Positions 18,959 to 29,501 of a stretch of 64,000 bases of DNA are shown piece by piece. Every line of letters begins with the position of its first letter. The first letter of the stretch is position 1. A program made the translations under genes and the position numbers. The DNA is from JASHVB01 sp035508435 (lineage in GTDB: Bacteria > Pseudomonadota > Alphaproteobacteria > Acetobacterales > Acetobacteraceae): contig DATJNA010000063.1 in NCBI GenBank assembly GCA_035508435.1, positions 1 through 64,000 on the forward strand. Direction: 5' to 3'. The notes under the pieces were generated by a model, which was given only the letters and a program-made list of their open reading frames with translations, was not told the origin of the DNA and searched no databases.

Positions 18959-20076
18959 CCCTGGTGGGTGTCGATGCTCGGTTCCACCGACATGCCGGGA
19001 CGCAGCCGGCCGAGCAGGGGGTCATCCGGATTGATGGCGATCTTCACCGGGATGCGCTGCACGATCTTGGTGAAGTTGCCGGTCGCGTTATCCGGCGGCA
19101 GCAGCGCGAATTCCTCGCCGCTGGCGGGCGCGATGCTGTTGACCGTGCCGTGCACCGTCACGCCGGGGAACGTGTCGATCTCGATGCTGACCGGCTGGCC
19201 GGCATGCACATCGGTCAGCTGCGTCTCCTTGAAGTTGGCGGTGACGTAGACCTGGCGCAGCGGCACGACGGCCATCAGCTGCGTGCCGGCCTGCACGTAC
19301 TGACCGACGCGCAGGGTGCGCGCGCCGACCGTGCCGCTGACCGGCGCGGTGATCGTGGCGTAGCTCTCGTTCAGCTCGGCCTGGTGCAGCGCCGCCAGCT
19401 TCTGCGCGAGCATCGCCTGCGCCTGGCTTTGCCGCGCCTTCAGCACATCGACCTGCCGCTGTGCCAGGCCAAGATCGGCGGTGTCATGGTCCAGGGTGGC
19501 ATGCTTCGCACGCAACAGCGAGGTCGCCTTCTGCGCCTCCTGCACCGAGCCGGCGCCGCTGCGCGACAGCGTCATGTAGCGGGCGTAGTCCTGGTCGGCG
19601 AAGGTCAGGTCGGCCTGGTCGGCATCGATATTCGCGCGCGCCGCCGTCACCGCGAGCTGCTGCGCCGCGATTTGCTGCGTCAGCGTACCGATCGCCGCTT
19701 GCTGCGCCTCGACGTTGGCGTGAGCGAGCGCGACAGCGGTGCGGTAGTCGCGGTCGTCGATGCGGGCCAGGACCTGGCCGGCATGCACCGGCTGGTTGTC
19801 CTGCACCAGGACCTCGGCAATGTAGCCGGAGATTTTCGGGCTGATCAGCACGTTGTCGGCCTGGACGTAGGCGTCGTCGGTGGCAACCAGGAAGCGCCCG
19901 GTGGTCCACCAGTACTCGCCGTAAAGCGCCGCGGCGGCCATCAGGCCGGCCGCCAGCGCCGCGATCAGGATGGAGCGAAGCGGCAGGCGCAGTCCGCGGA
20001 CCCGGGTTTGCCGGTCGCTGTAGGTGCGCTCCGAGACGCGCACCTCATCCTTGTCGATTGTGGTGTCCTGATGCAT
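18955..20076 (-). CDS. emrA: EmrA-type HlyD-family membrane fusion protein
   Basis: A 373-residue periplasmic adaptor that links an MFS pump to TolC. It has one N-terminal transmembrane helix (ILIAALAAGLMAAAALYG), the biotinyl-lipoyl-like half-motif TDDAYVQADNVLISPKISGYIAEVLVQDNQPVHAGQVLARID, a coiled-coil hairpin (about residues 100-220, Gln/Ala-rich), and a beta-barrel with APVSGTVGARTLRVGQYVQAGTQLMAVVPL. ATG 20076 has GGAGGAG upstream. It is the first gene of the efflux pair. Confidence 0.93.
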   Translation of the reverse strand: MHQDTTIDKDEVRVSERTYSDRQTRVRGLRLPLRSILIAALAAGLMAAAALYGEYWWTTGRFLVATDDAYVQADNVLISPKISGYIAEVLVQDNQPVHAGQVLARIDDRDYRTAVALAHANVEAQQAAIGTLTQQIAAQQLAVTAARANIDADQADLTFADQDYARYMTLSRSGAGSVQEAQKATSLLRAKHATLDHDTADLGLAQRQVDVLKARQSQAQAMLAQKLAALHQAELNESYATITAPVSGTVGARTLRVGQYVQAGTQLMAVVPLRQVYVTANFKETQLTDVHAGQPVSIEIDTFPGVTVHGTVNSIAPASGEEFALLPPDNATGNFTKIVQRIPVKIAINPDDPLLGRLRPGMSVEPSIDTHQG

Positions 20077-20377
20077 TTGGCTCCTCCGCGCGCGCGAACG
20101 ATGCCGCAGCGAAGGGCCGCGCGTCTGCTTGCCCGCGCCAGATAGGCCCGTTGGAGGGAGCAAATAATCCCGACTGTGGGGACAGGATTTGTGCCGAGAG
20201 TCGGCAGGTGGAACGGCGACGGAGCCAGATGGCAGCAGGCTGGACCGCGTGCCTGCGCAACCCCTGAGGCAGCAGGCTGGACGGCGTTGCCTGCGCTATC
20301 CCTGAGGCAGCAGGCTGGACGGCGTTGCCGGCGCCACCCCTGAGGCGGCAGGCTGGACGGCGTTGCCGGCGCCACCC
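20077..20377. other. Intergenic region upstream of the efflux operon
   Basis: About 300 bp. The half next to emrA has AT-richer stretches (such as GGAGCAAATAATCCCGAC near 20157) that could hold the promoter. The half next to the anti-sigma gene is filled by the 38-bp repeats. No gene seen. Confidence 0.45.
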
Positions 20378-20382
20378 CTAAG
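20232..20382. repeat. Four 38-bp tandem repeats
   Basis: Units begin at 20232, 20269, 20307 and 20345 with GCAGCAGGCTGGACGGCG (GCGGCA in the last) and end in CCCCTGAG or CCCCTAAG. The first unit is one base short. The TAG stop of the anti-sigma gene lies in the last bases of the final unit. Each unit holds a GGCGTTGCCGGCGCC-type near-palindrome. Confidence 0.85.
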
Positions 20383-21166
20383 TCTGCGAGTCGAATTGCT
20401 GGCGCACATGCGCCGCCAGCCGGCGCAGCTCCGCCGCCGGGATCGGCGCCACCACCGTGTAGCCGACGCCTTTGTCGATCCAGGCACAGCCATCCATGCT
20501 GCCCACGGTCACCAGATGCGCCGCGGCGTCGGCCATGCCCGGCATCGGCAGCACGAACACGCTCAGCCGGACCCCCGCCTCGTCCTGGTACATGAACAAC
20601 CCCGCCGGCCCCTGCGGCGTGGCGGCGAGGCGGCCGCCCATGTAATGGAAACCGGTCGAACCCATGTCCGGCGGGGCCACCGTCCGCTTCAGCCGGTTGG
20701 AGACCCAGCGGGCCAGGTCCTCACGTTGCCCCGCCCCCAGTTCGGTCGGGCGGCGGCGGTCGGCGGCGTAGACCGTGTGGTTGGCGATGGCCTCGCGCGC
20801 GAGCAAGGTCAACTCGCTCGGCGCGCCGGCGATACGCGCACGCAGCCCCCAGCCGCCGGCGCCCCCGAGCAAGAACGCCAGCACGACAGCGGCGGCGGCG
20901 CGCCAAACCAGGCGGCGTTCGGCGGCCCGGTCGGCCAGGCGTTCGGCCACCACGGCTTCCAGATTAAGCCGCGGCGGCAGCGGCTCGGCGGCGACCGCGG
21001 CGAAGCCCGCGCGCAAGGCCTCGCGTTGCGCGGCGTAGGCGGCGATACGCTCTGCCGTCTCGGCCGACTCCAGCAGGCCGCGCGCGACCTCCGCCGCGCG
21101 CTCCGGCGGAAGCTGGCCGTCGACATAGGCGTGGAGGTCGGATTCGGGGATGGGGTTGTCACTCAC
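20378..21166 (-). CDS. Anti-sigma factor, transmembrane
   Basis: A 262-residue single-pass membrane protein that should hold the adjacent ECF sigma factor inactive. The N-terminal cytoplasmic part has the anti-sigma pattern ESDLHAYVDGQLPPERAAEVARGLLES. A transmembrane helix follows at about residues 88-108 (AAAVVLAFLLGGAGGWGL), then a periplasmic domain (FHYMGGRLAATPQGPAGLFMYQDEAG). No HxxxCxxC zinc motif is present, so it is not a ZAS-type factor. GTG 21166 was chosen because a purine-rich GGGGGGACGGG precedes it and the fold starts there; the longer frame begins at a TTG. Confidence 0.85.
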   Translation of the reverse strand: MSDNPIPESDLHAYVDGQLPPERAAEVARGLLESAETAERIAAYAAQREALRAGFAAVAAEPLPPRLNLEAVVAERLADRAAERRLVWRAAAAVVLAFLLGGAGGWGLRARIAGAPSELTLLAREAIANHTVYAADRRRPTELGAGQREDLARWVSNRLKRTVAPPDMGSTGFHYMGGRLAATPQGPAGLFMYQDEAGVRLSVFVLPMPGMADAAAHLVTVGSMDGCAWIDKGVGYTVVAPIPAAELRRLAAHVRQQFDSQT

Positions 21167-21245
21167 GCCGACCCGTCCCCCCTTCCCCTGGTTTGGCCGC
21201 TTCCCCAAGCCCGGTTGGGGAGGGGACGGCTCTGCGCCATCCGCC

Positions 21246-21854
21246 TCACTTCACCCTCCGCAGCGAAGGCCGCACCGCCTGGCCGGTGTGTTCACGCAGT
21301 TTCTCGCGCCCGCGCGCCAGTCGGGACATCACCGTGCCGATCGGCACCCCCAACACAACCGCGGCCTCGGCGTAGGACAGGTCCTCCACGGAGACCAGCA
21401 GGATCACGCTGCGTTGCTCCTCCGGCAGCAGCGCCAGCCCGCGCTGCAGGTCGCGCCAGAACAAGGCGTCCTCCTGTGTCGGGCGCAGGCCGGCGGCATC
21501 GTCGTGGCTTTCGTCCAGGTTCTCCGGGGTCGGGCGCGACCGCCGCCGCCGGGCCTGGCTGATGAAGAGATTGTGCATGATGGCAAACAACCAGGCCCTG
21601 ACATCCGCCTCCTCGCGCCTGGTGTGCAACTTGTCGAGCGCGCGGACCAGGCAATCATGCACAAGATCGTCCGCCTCGTCGCGGTTGCGCAATAGCGCGA
21701 CGGCGTAGCGGCGCAACGCCGGGATGGCGGCCTCGATGAGCCCGAGTGCGCCGGCATCGGCCCGGTGCCGATCTGCCGCATCGCTGCCCCAGGGCGGTTG
21801 CGCCTCGCCGGACAGTGCTTGCTCCAGGTTCGGATCCCCGTTGCCCGTGCTCAT
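21246..21854 (-). CDS. ECF-type RNA polymerase sigma factor
   Basis: About 202 residues. Region 2 is visible as ALRRYAVALLRNRDEADDLVHDCLVRALDKL and WLFAIMHNLFISQARRRR, and region 4 as LALLPEEQRSVILLVSVEDLSYAEAAVVLGVPIGTVMSRLARGREKL. It lies 79 bp upstream of its presumed anti-sigma gene in the same direction. The inducing signal is unknown. ATG 21854 is assumed; an upstream ATG at 21890 would add 12 residues. It is divergent from secA. Confidence 0.92.
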   Translation of the reverse strand: MSTGNGDPNLEQALSGEAQPPWGSDAADRHRADAGALGLIEAAIPALRRYAVALLRNRDEADDLVHDCLVRALDKLHTRREEADVRAWLFAIMHNLFISQARRRRSRPTPENLDESHDDAAGLRPTQEDALFWRDLQRGLALLPEEQRSVILLVSVEDLSYAEAAVVLGVPIGTVMSRLARGREKLREHTGQAVRPSLRRVK

Positions 21855-22012
21855 TGACGCGCCACCGGGACCGTTATTCCGTGCGCCCAAGCGTCATCGG
21901 CAAATCGTTGACCCTGGCGCGGGCGGGTCTTATCTGCGTCGGGCGGACTTGCCCGGTGCCCCTGGATCGCGAGAGGGCCCCCGCGCCGGCCGCCCCGGCC
22001 TGGAAGGTTCGC

Positions 22013-24778
<2,766 letters not shown>

Positions 24779-25106
24779 GTCGGGAGCGGGGACTGCGCTC
24801 TCGGCGCAGGCGGGCTCGTTTCGCTCAGTACCAAACCGCACCGGCGCGTTCGTCAGAGATCGCGGCACGTGCTGGCCGCCGACTGTCAGTCCCGCCGACC
24901 AGGATGAACGGGCGCACCTGCCGTCTGCCATCCACGCCGCGGGATCGTCGGCTCGCCTGCACACAACGGTCCAACGATCGCCTGCACACAACGGTCCAAC
25001 GAGCCATGGTCTGGTTTGCGCACGCCGCCGGCTATGTTAGAGTTTCTATCCAGCACAGGTTGCTGTGCAACATACGTTTCCATCCAGCACAGGGAAGGCC
25101 CACCGG
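24779..25106. other. Intergenic region with short direct repeats, left edge of accessory region
   Basis: About 328 bp without a convincing gene. A 25-bp direct repeat (CGCCTGCACACAACGGTCCA...) starts at 24954 and 24979. A second, 34-bp-spaced repeat (TTTCTATCCAGCACAGG) starts at 25043 and 25077. A small GCACAG-GTTG-CTGTGC hairpin lies between the latter copies. These features sit just upstream of the HGGxSTG gene. Confidence 0.65.
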
Positions 25107-26408
25107 ATGCCCGAACCGACGCACGCCACCGCCGAGCAAGCCTCACCCGCCGCCAAACGCCGCGGCAACCCCAGCCTCCATTTGGCGCCGCGCTGCGGCG
25201 CGCGCACCCGCTCGGGCTGTCCCTGCCAGGCGCCGGCGATCCGCGGCAAGCAACGCTGCCGCATGCACGGCGGCCGCAGCACCGGTCCGCGCACGCCGGA
25301 AGGGCGGCAACGCCTGCGCGAGGCTCGGCTCAGCGCGGGCGCCGCCGGCGCCAAGAGCCGGGCAATCAGGTATTTCCGCAGCGGCCTCGTCCGCAGCGGT
25401 CGGATGCAGCGGGCCGCCCTGGCATGTCACAAATTCCTGCCCGCCGACCTCGTCTCGCGCTTGTTCTCATGCAGCGCCCCGGAACTCGGCATCCCGGTCT
25501 GCCCGGACGGCGGCCTCACGGTGGCCGAGGATCGCGCGATGCGGCAGGCCCACATGGCAGCCCTGGCACCCTGGCGTGTGGCGATTGCCGAAGCGCGGCA
25601 GGCGGCGAAGGCGGCCCGGCTCGCGCGCGCCGCGGCACGCCGTGACGCAAGCCACGCCGCGCCGGCACCGACCCCGCCGGACGGCAGCGAGCCCGCGCTG
25701 GCCAGCGAACACGGAATTCGCGTGCCAGAAGCCCATGCACCACGAGCCCCGCGGACGGCACCACCAGCCGCCAACGGATCGGCCAGCGGCAGCAGTCGAA
25801 AATCTGTGCCGGAACCCCATGCACCTGTGGCCGACGGCAGGGCGCGCCCCGACGCGGCCACGGGCGCCGTTGCCCCGTGCGACCATCCGATGCCAGAACC
25901 CCATGCACCAGAGGCAGCGCGACCGGCGGGGTCCGACCCAGTCGCGGCCGCAGGCGCCTCGCACGAGGTTGCCGCGCCGAAACCCCAGGCACCAGAGGCC
26001 GTGTGTCCCATGCCGGACGCGCCAATCATGGCGGCGTCCGCGACGCGCGTGATTCCGAAGCCAATACCCCCTGCACCAGCAGCATCCGCCGCGCCGGCGA
26101 TTGCTGATCGCGCGGCGACTGACACCCCGGCCAGGATTTCCGTGACAACAGCCCATGCACCAGAAGCGCCTTGCTCGCGGGCCGATGCCACGCCCTGCGC
26201 GCGCGCAGATTCTGTCCCGGCACCCCAGGCACCAGAGACGACACCCACCGCCCCACCACGCTTGAGCCGCGCGGCCCGGCGACGCTGGAAATGGCAGCAG
26301 CGCCAATTGCGCAAGCACGCCGCTGCCGGCCATGGCCTCCCCTCAGCGCCGCACGGCATGGCAGGCCCCGCGGCCGGTGCCTTGGCCTCGCCGCTCCGCC
26401 CGCGATAA
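25107..26408 (+). CDS. HGGxSTG-motif protein with repetitive proline-rich C-terminus
   Basis: A 433-residue protein of unknown function. Residues 28-65 contain RCGARTRSGCPCQAPAIRGK followed by the RCRMHGGRSTGPRTPEG signature; C30, C38, C40, C51 and H54 could bind zinc. This signature is known from many small proteins in alphaproteobacteria and phage-like regions, usually called HGGxSTG-domain proteins, with no assigned role. The C-terminal half is a disordered-looking Pro/Ala-rich tail in which motifs like PEPHAPEA recur about every 28 residues, ending in a basic RAARRRWKWQQRQLRK segment. AGGGAAGG precedes ATG 25107. The stop codon falls in DNA duplicated from the region upstream of ilvD. Confidence 0.7.
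   Translation: MPEPTHATAEQASPAAKRRGNPSLHLAPRCGARTRSGCPCQAPAIRGKQRCRMHGGRSTGPRTPEGRQRLREARLSAGAAGAKSRAIRYFRSGLVRSGRMQRAALACHKFLPADLVSRLFSCSAPELGIPVCPDGGLTVAEDRAMRQAHMAALAPWRVAIAEARQAAKAARLARAAARRDASHAAPAPTPPDGSEPALASEHGIRVPEAHAPRAPRTAPPAANGSASGSSRKSVPEPHAPVADGRARPDAATGAVAPCDHPMPEPHAPEAARPAGSDPVAAAGASHEVAAPKPQAPEAVCPMPDAPIMAASATRVIPKPIPPAPAASAAPAIADRAATDTPARISVTTAHAPEAPCSRADATPCARADSVPAPQAPETTPTAPPRLSRAARRRWKWQQRQLRKHAAAGHGLPSAPHGMAGPAAGALASPLRPR
25722..26245 (+). repeat. 84-bp in-frame periodic repeat, seven copies
   Basis: The core CATGCAC (or CAGGCAC/CCTGCAC) lies at 25734, 25818, 25902, 25986, 26067, 26154 and 26226, spacings of 84, 84, 84, 81, 87 and 72, all multiples of three. The best units read TGCCAGAACCCCATGCACCA. 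Flanking sequence between cores has diverged, so only the core is well kept. Confidence 0.8.
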
Positions 26409-26555
26409 CGCCGGACGTAGCAGGAGGGGGACCTCGCCATGCTGACCAGGCGCTGGGACAAGTCGCTGCCCGGCATGATGATGGCCATGCTGCGGCCGAA
26501 TATTCCGTCCGTGTTCATGTATGGCGGGTCGATCCTGCCTGGCCACATCAGGGAG
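26389..26555 (+). pseudogene. Truncated, internally deleted duplicate of the ilvD 5' end
   Basis: The sequence from about 26391 to 26465 nearly matches 27625-27690, covering the ilvD upstream region, ribosome site and first nine codons (MLTRRWDKS). It then jumps to DNA matching ilvD from 28053 onwards (LPGMMMAML...NIPSVFMYGGSILPG). The junction is the 9-bp GACAAGTCG, found in ilvD at both codons 7-9 and 130, so a 363-bp deletion between short direct repeats explains the structure. Similarity stops near 26555. The frame continues to a stop at 26643 (68 codons in all, from ATG 26439) through unrelated sequence. It cannot encode a working dehydratase. Confidence 0.88.
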
Positions 26556-26797
26556 TCGCTGCGTTCCGGCTTCGGTGCGCCGTACAGGGAGATCGGCCAC
26601 GAAGTCGCTTTGCCCGACCGCAGCGGCCGCATCGACGCAACGTGAGGCGCCTCGGTCGTCGAATTGACGTGCGACCTGCGGCACGAACTGGGCCACGTGC
26701 TGGCGCGGATGCCGGAGGATCTGCTGCTCCCGCTCGCCGTTCCCGCAGCCCGTGGCCGGACTGGCAACCCGCTGCTACCCGCAAGACGTGAATTCGC
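26556..26797. other. Unassigned DNA after the ilvD fragment
   Basis: About 240 bp between the ilvD remnant and the two-gene cassette. Short frames are readable (for example DLRHELGHVLARMPEDLLLPLA) and suggest a decayed coding region, but I recognise no family. No tRNA, attachment site or inverted repeats were found. Confidence 0.4.
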
Positions 26798-27322
26798 ATG
26801 AGATGCACCATGGAAAATCGGCTTCAGGCGCTGTATTGGGCGGAGCTGGTCCAACTTAAGGTGAGTTGCGAATATATTCGCCGGTACCGCGACAGTCTGG
26901 GCGCGTGGGTGACGCGGTTTGCGGTCATTCGTGCCGTGGTATCGGTTTCGGCCCTCGGCACATGGGCCGCCGTGAAGGCCTACCCGATGGTATGGGGTGG
27001 TATCATCGCGGCAGCGCAGGTCGCCGACGCACTGCAAAGCGCAGTTCCATTCTCCGCCCGCTTCCGCAGCACCAATGCATTGCTCGTTGCGCTCGAGGCG
27101 TTGCTGATCGACTGCCAGATGGAATGGGAGGACATTTACGCCGGACGGCTGGATGAGAACGAAATCAACAAGCGGCGCCATGCCATGATGAAACTGAGGC
27201 ACGAGGCCGAAGTGAAGAATCTCCCGAACGGTCTTCCGGTCCGCAGTAAGCTCTTCAGGCTGGCGGAAGACGATGCGGCAGCCTATTTCAGGAACACCGA
27301 CCAAACAGGAGGCGTTGAATGA
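26798..27322 (+). CDS. Unknown protein with two predicted transmembrane helices
   Basis: About 174 residues (or 170 if ATG 26810 is used; neither start has a good ribosome site). A soluble N-terminal helix (RLQALYWAELVQLKVSCEYIRRYRDSLG) is followed by two hydrophobic segments at roughly residues 40-60 and 62-82, then a long charged helical tail (MEWEDIYAGRLDENEINKRRHAMMKL) ending in a LPNGLPVRSKLFRLAEDDAAAYF region. The layout recalls two-TM SLATT-like proteins of bacterial conflict systems, but this is architecture only. The line at 26821-26880 is 52% GC, far below neighbours. The stop overlaps the start of a 53-codon gene (ATGA). Confidence 0.7.
   Translation: MRCTMENRLQALYWAELVQLKVSCEYIRRYRDSLGAWVTRFAVIRAVVSVSALGTWAAVKAYPMVWGGIIAAAQVADALQSAVPFSARFRSTNALLVALEALLIDCQMEWEDIYAGRLDENEINKRRHAMMKLRHEAEVKNLPNGLPVRSKLFRLAEDDAAAYFRNTDQTGGVE
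27307..27312 (+). promoter_or_regulatory. Perfect AGGAGG ribosome site for the 53-codon gene
   Basis: AGGAGG lies 6 bp before ATG 27319, inside the end of the two-TM gene. It is the best Shine-Dalgarno match in this area and the main argument that the tiny downstream gene is translated. Confidence 0.8.
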
Positions 27323-27480
27323 CAGCGCACAACGCAAAGGCCAAGGAACAACCGAGAATGGCCAATGACAGCGCCATTCCTCGCACCACGCTGAAGATTC
27401 CCATGCCTCCCGGTGCGAAGCCACCGCCACCGGCTCCAGCCACGAGCAAGGCAGCTCCAGACAGGCAACCGAATAAGTAA
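27319..27480 (+). CDS. 53-residue proline-rich peptide, partner of the two-TM protein
   Basis: Reads MTAHNAKAKEQPRMANDSAI at the N-terminus and ends in a basic, proline-rich tail (KIPMPPGAKPPPPAPATSK...PNK). It overlaps the upstream stop by ATGA and has a perfect ribosome site, so the two are almost certainly translated together. It has no hydrophobic segment and no family I recognise. A short disordered linker or ligand for the membrane protein is possible, by inference from the pairing only. Confidence 0.65.
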   Translation: MTAHNAKAKEQPRMANDSAIPRTTLKIPMPPGAKPPPPAPATSKAAPDRQPNK

Positions 27481-27624
27481 CCACGAGGCTTACCGCTGCC
27501 GCCTACCGCACGCCACGGTTCAGCGCCATGCGATCAGAGCTGGCCTCGCCGCCGACGGCATCGCCGGAGAGATCAAGGCGCTGGTTGGTGCTCTGCGGCT
27601 GCCCCGGCTTTTCCTCCCCGCTCC

Positions 27625-27665
27625 GCCCGCTATAACGCCGGACGTAGCCAGAGGGGGACCTCGCC
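27625..27665 (+). repeat. Intact copy of the duplicated ilvD leader
   Basis: This stretch just before ilvD (CTCCGCCCGCTATAACGCCG onward) is the intact counterpart of the copy at about 26391-26438. The two differ at a few positions, one in GCTATAAC versus GCGATAAC. It includes the GAGGGGGA ribosome site. Confidence 0.85.
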
Positions 27666-29390
27666 ATGCTGACCAGGCGCTGGGACAAGTCGAAACTGCC
27701 ATCCCGCCATGTGACCGTGGGGCCGGATCGTGCGCCGCATCGCAGCTACTACTACGCGATGGGCCTCACCGAGGACGAGATCGACCAGCCCTTTGTCGGC
27801 GTCGCCACCTGCTGGAACGAGGCCGCCCCCTGCAACATCGCGCTGAACCGCCAGGCGCAGTCGGTGAAGATCGGCGTCAAGGAAGCCGGCGGCACGCCAC
27901 GCGAGTTCACCACCATCACCGTCACCGACGGCATCGCCATGGGCCACCAGGGCATGAAGTCGTCGCTGGTCTCGCGCGACCTGATCGCCGACAGCGTGGA
28001 GCTGACGGTGCGCGGGCATTGCTATGACGCGCTGGTCGGCCTCGCCGGCTGCGACAAGTCGCTGCCCGGCATGATGATGGCCATGCTGCGCCTGAACATC
28101 CCGAGCGTGTTCATGTATGGCGGGTCGATCCTGCCAGGAAAATTCAAGGGCCGCGACGTCACCGTGGTCGACGTGTTCGAGGCCGTCGGCCAGCACGCCG
28201 CCGGCAACATGAGTGCCGAGGAACTGCACGAGCTGGAATGCGTCGCCTGCCCGTCGGCGGGGGCCTGCGGCGGGCAGTTCACCGCCAACACCATGGCGAC
28301 GATCAGCGAGGCGATCGGCTTGGCATTGCCCGGCAGCGCCGGCTCCCCGGCACCCTATGAAGACCGTGACCGGTTCGCGGTGGAATCCGGCCGCGCGGTG
28401 ATGCGGCTGGTGGAAACCGGCCTCAGGCCGCGCGACATCGTCACCCGCAAGGCGCTGGAGAACGCCGCAATGGTGGCCGGTGCCACCGGCGGTTCCACCA
28501 ACGCCGGCCTGCATCTTCCGGCGATCGCGCACGAGGCGGGCATCCGCTTCACCATGGACGACGTGGTGGCGATCATGCGCCGCACGCCGTACATCGCCGA
28601 CCTGAAGCCCGCCGGCAAATACGTCGCCTTCGACGTGTTCCAGGTCGGCGGCATTCCGGTCATCCTGAAGGCATTGCTCGATGGCGGACTGCTGCACGGC
28701 GACTGCATCACCGTCACCGGCAGGACGCTGGCGGAGAATTTGCAGAAGGTGGCGTTCCCCACAGACCAGAAGGTGGTCTATCCGGTGTCGAACCCGATCT
28801 CGGCCACCGGCGGCCTGACCGGTCTGCACGGCAATCTGGCGCCCGAGGGTGCAATCGTGAAGATCGCCGGCATGAAGAACCTGCGCTTCGAAGGCACCGC
28901 GCTGTGCTTCGACTGCGAGGAGGACGCGTTCGCCGCGGTGCAGGCCCGCGCCTACAAGCCGGGCGATGTGATCGTGATCCGTTATGAAGGTCCCAGGGGC
29001 GGTCCCGGCATGCGGGAGATGCTGTCCACCACCGGGGCGATCTACGGCCAGGGCATGGGCGAGCAAGTGGCACTGATCACCGACGGCAGGTTCAGCGGCG
29101 CGACGCACGGGTTCTGCATCGGCCATGTCGGGCCGGAAGCCGCCGTCGGCGGCCCGATCGCATTGCTGAAGAACGGCGACAGGATCGTCATCGACGCAGA
29201 CAAGGGCACCATCGACATGCTGGTGCCGGAGGCGGAGCTCGCCGCGCGCAAGGCCGCCTGGCAGCCGCGCAAGACCGACTACAACAGCGGTGCGATCTGG
29301 AAATACGCGCAGCTCGTCGGCCCGGCGCAGTTCGGCGCGGTGACGCATCCCGGCGGGGCGGCGGAATCCCACTGCTACGCCGACATTTAG
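27666..29390 (+). CDS. ilvD: Dihydroxy-acid dehydratase
   Basis: A 574-residue Fe-S dehydratase that converts 2,3-dihydroxy-isovalerate and -methylvalerate to the 2-oxo acids, the third common step of branched-chain amino acid synthesis. Cluster and active-site cysteines are visible in TCWNEAAPCNIAL, GLAGCDKSLPGM and CVACPSAGACGGQFTANTM. The C-terminal GRFSGATHGFCIGHVGPEA is also conserved. Full length and unbroken. A damaged partial copy lies 1.2 kb upstream, so this is the functional gene. Functionally linked to ilvB at the left end of the window. Confidence 0.97.
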   Translation: MLTRRWDKSKLPSRHVTVGPDRAPHRSYYYAMGLTEDEIDQPFVGVATCWNEAAPCNIALNRQAQSVKIGVKEAGGTPREFTTITVTDGIAMGHQGMKSSLVSRDLIADSVELTVRGHCYDALVGLAGCDKSLPGMMMAMLRLNIPSVFMYGGSILPGKFKGRDVTVVDVFEAVGQHAAGNMSAEELHELECVACPSAGACGGQFTANTMATISEAIGLALPGSAGSPAPYEDRDRFAVESGRAVMRLVETGLRPRDIVTRKALENAAMVAGATGGSTNAGLHLPAIAHEAGIRFTMDDVVAIMRRTPYIADLKPAGKYVAFDVFQVGGIPVILKALLDGGLLHGDCITVTGRTLAENLQKVAFPTDQKVVYPVSNPISATGGLTGLHGNLAPEGAIVKIAGMKNLRFEGTALCFDCEEDAFAAVQARAYKPGDVIVIRYEGPRGGPGMREMLSTTGAIYGQGMGEQVALITDGRFSGATHGFCIGHVGPEAAVGGPIALLKNGDRIVIDADKGTIDMLVPEAELAARKAAWQPRKTDYNSGAIWKYAQLVGPAQFGAVTHPGGAAESHCYADI

Positions 29391-29427
29391 AATTGTGATC
29401 CCGACGCTTCGGGGCAGCCAACCACGT

Positions 29428-29501
29428 GTCATGGCGAGCGAAGCAATCCCGGCGCGTCGTGCGTCATGCGACCCGGATTGCTTCACGGCGCTCGCAATGA
29501 C
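29428..29501. repeat. Palindromic dispersed repeat, 74 bp
   Basis: It opens with GTCATGGCGAGCGAAGCAAT and closes with GGATTGCTTCACGGCGCTCGCAATGAC. The arms GCGAG...AAGCAATCC and GGATTGCTT...CTCGC are complementary, so the transcript would fold into one hairpin. Same family as the elements near 16274 and 31434. Confidence 0.85.

Noticed and set aside
21855..21900. GGAATAA-like ECF -35 motif upstream of the sigma gene
   Set aside because: GGAATAA is present on the minus strand, but no matching -10 at suitable spacing could be recognised, so autoregulation was not claimed.
26439..26645. 68-codon frame starting like IlvD as a functional small gene
   Set aside because: The N-terminal part is explained by duplication and a 363-bp deletion of ilvD. 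The remainder has no family, so it is listed as a pseudogene fragment, although expression is not excluded.
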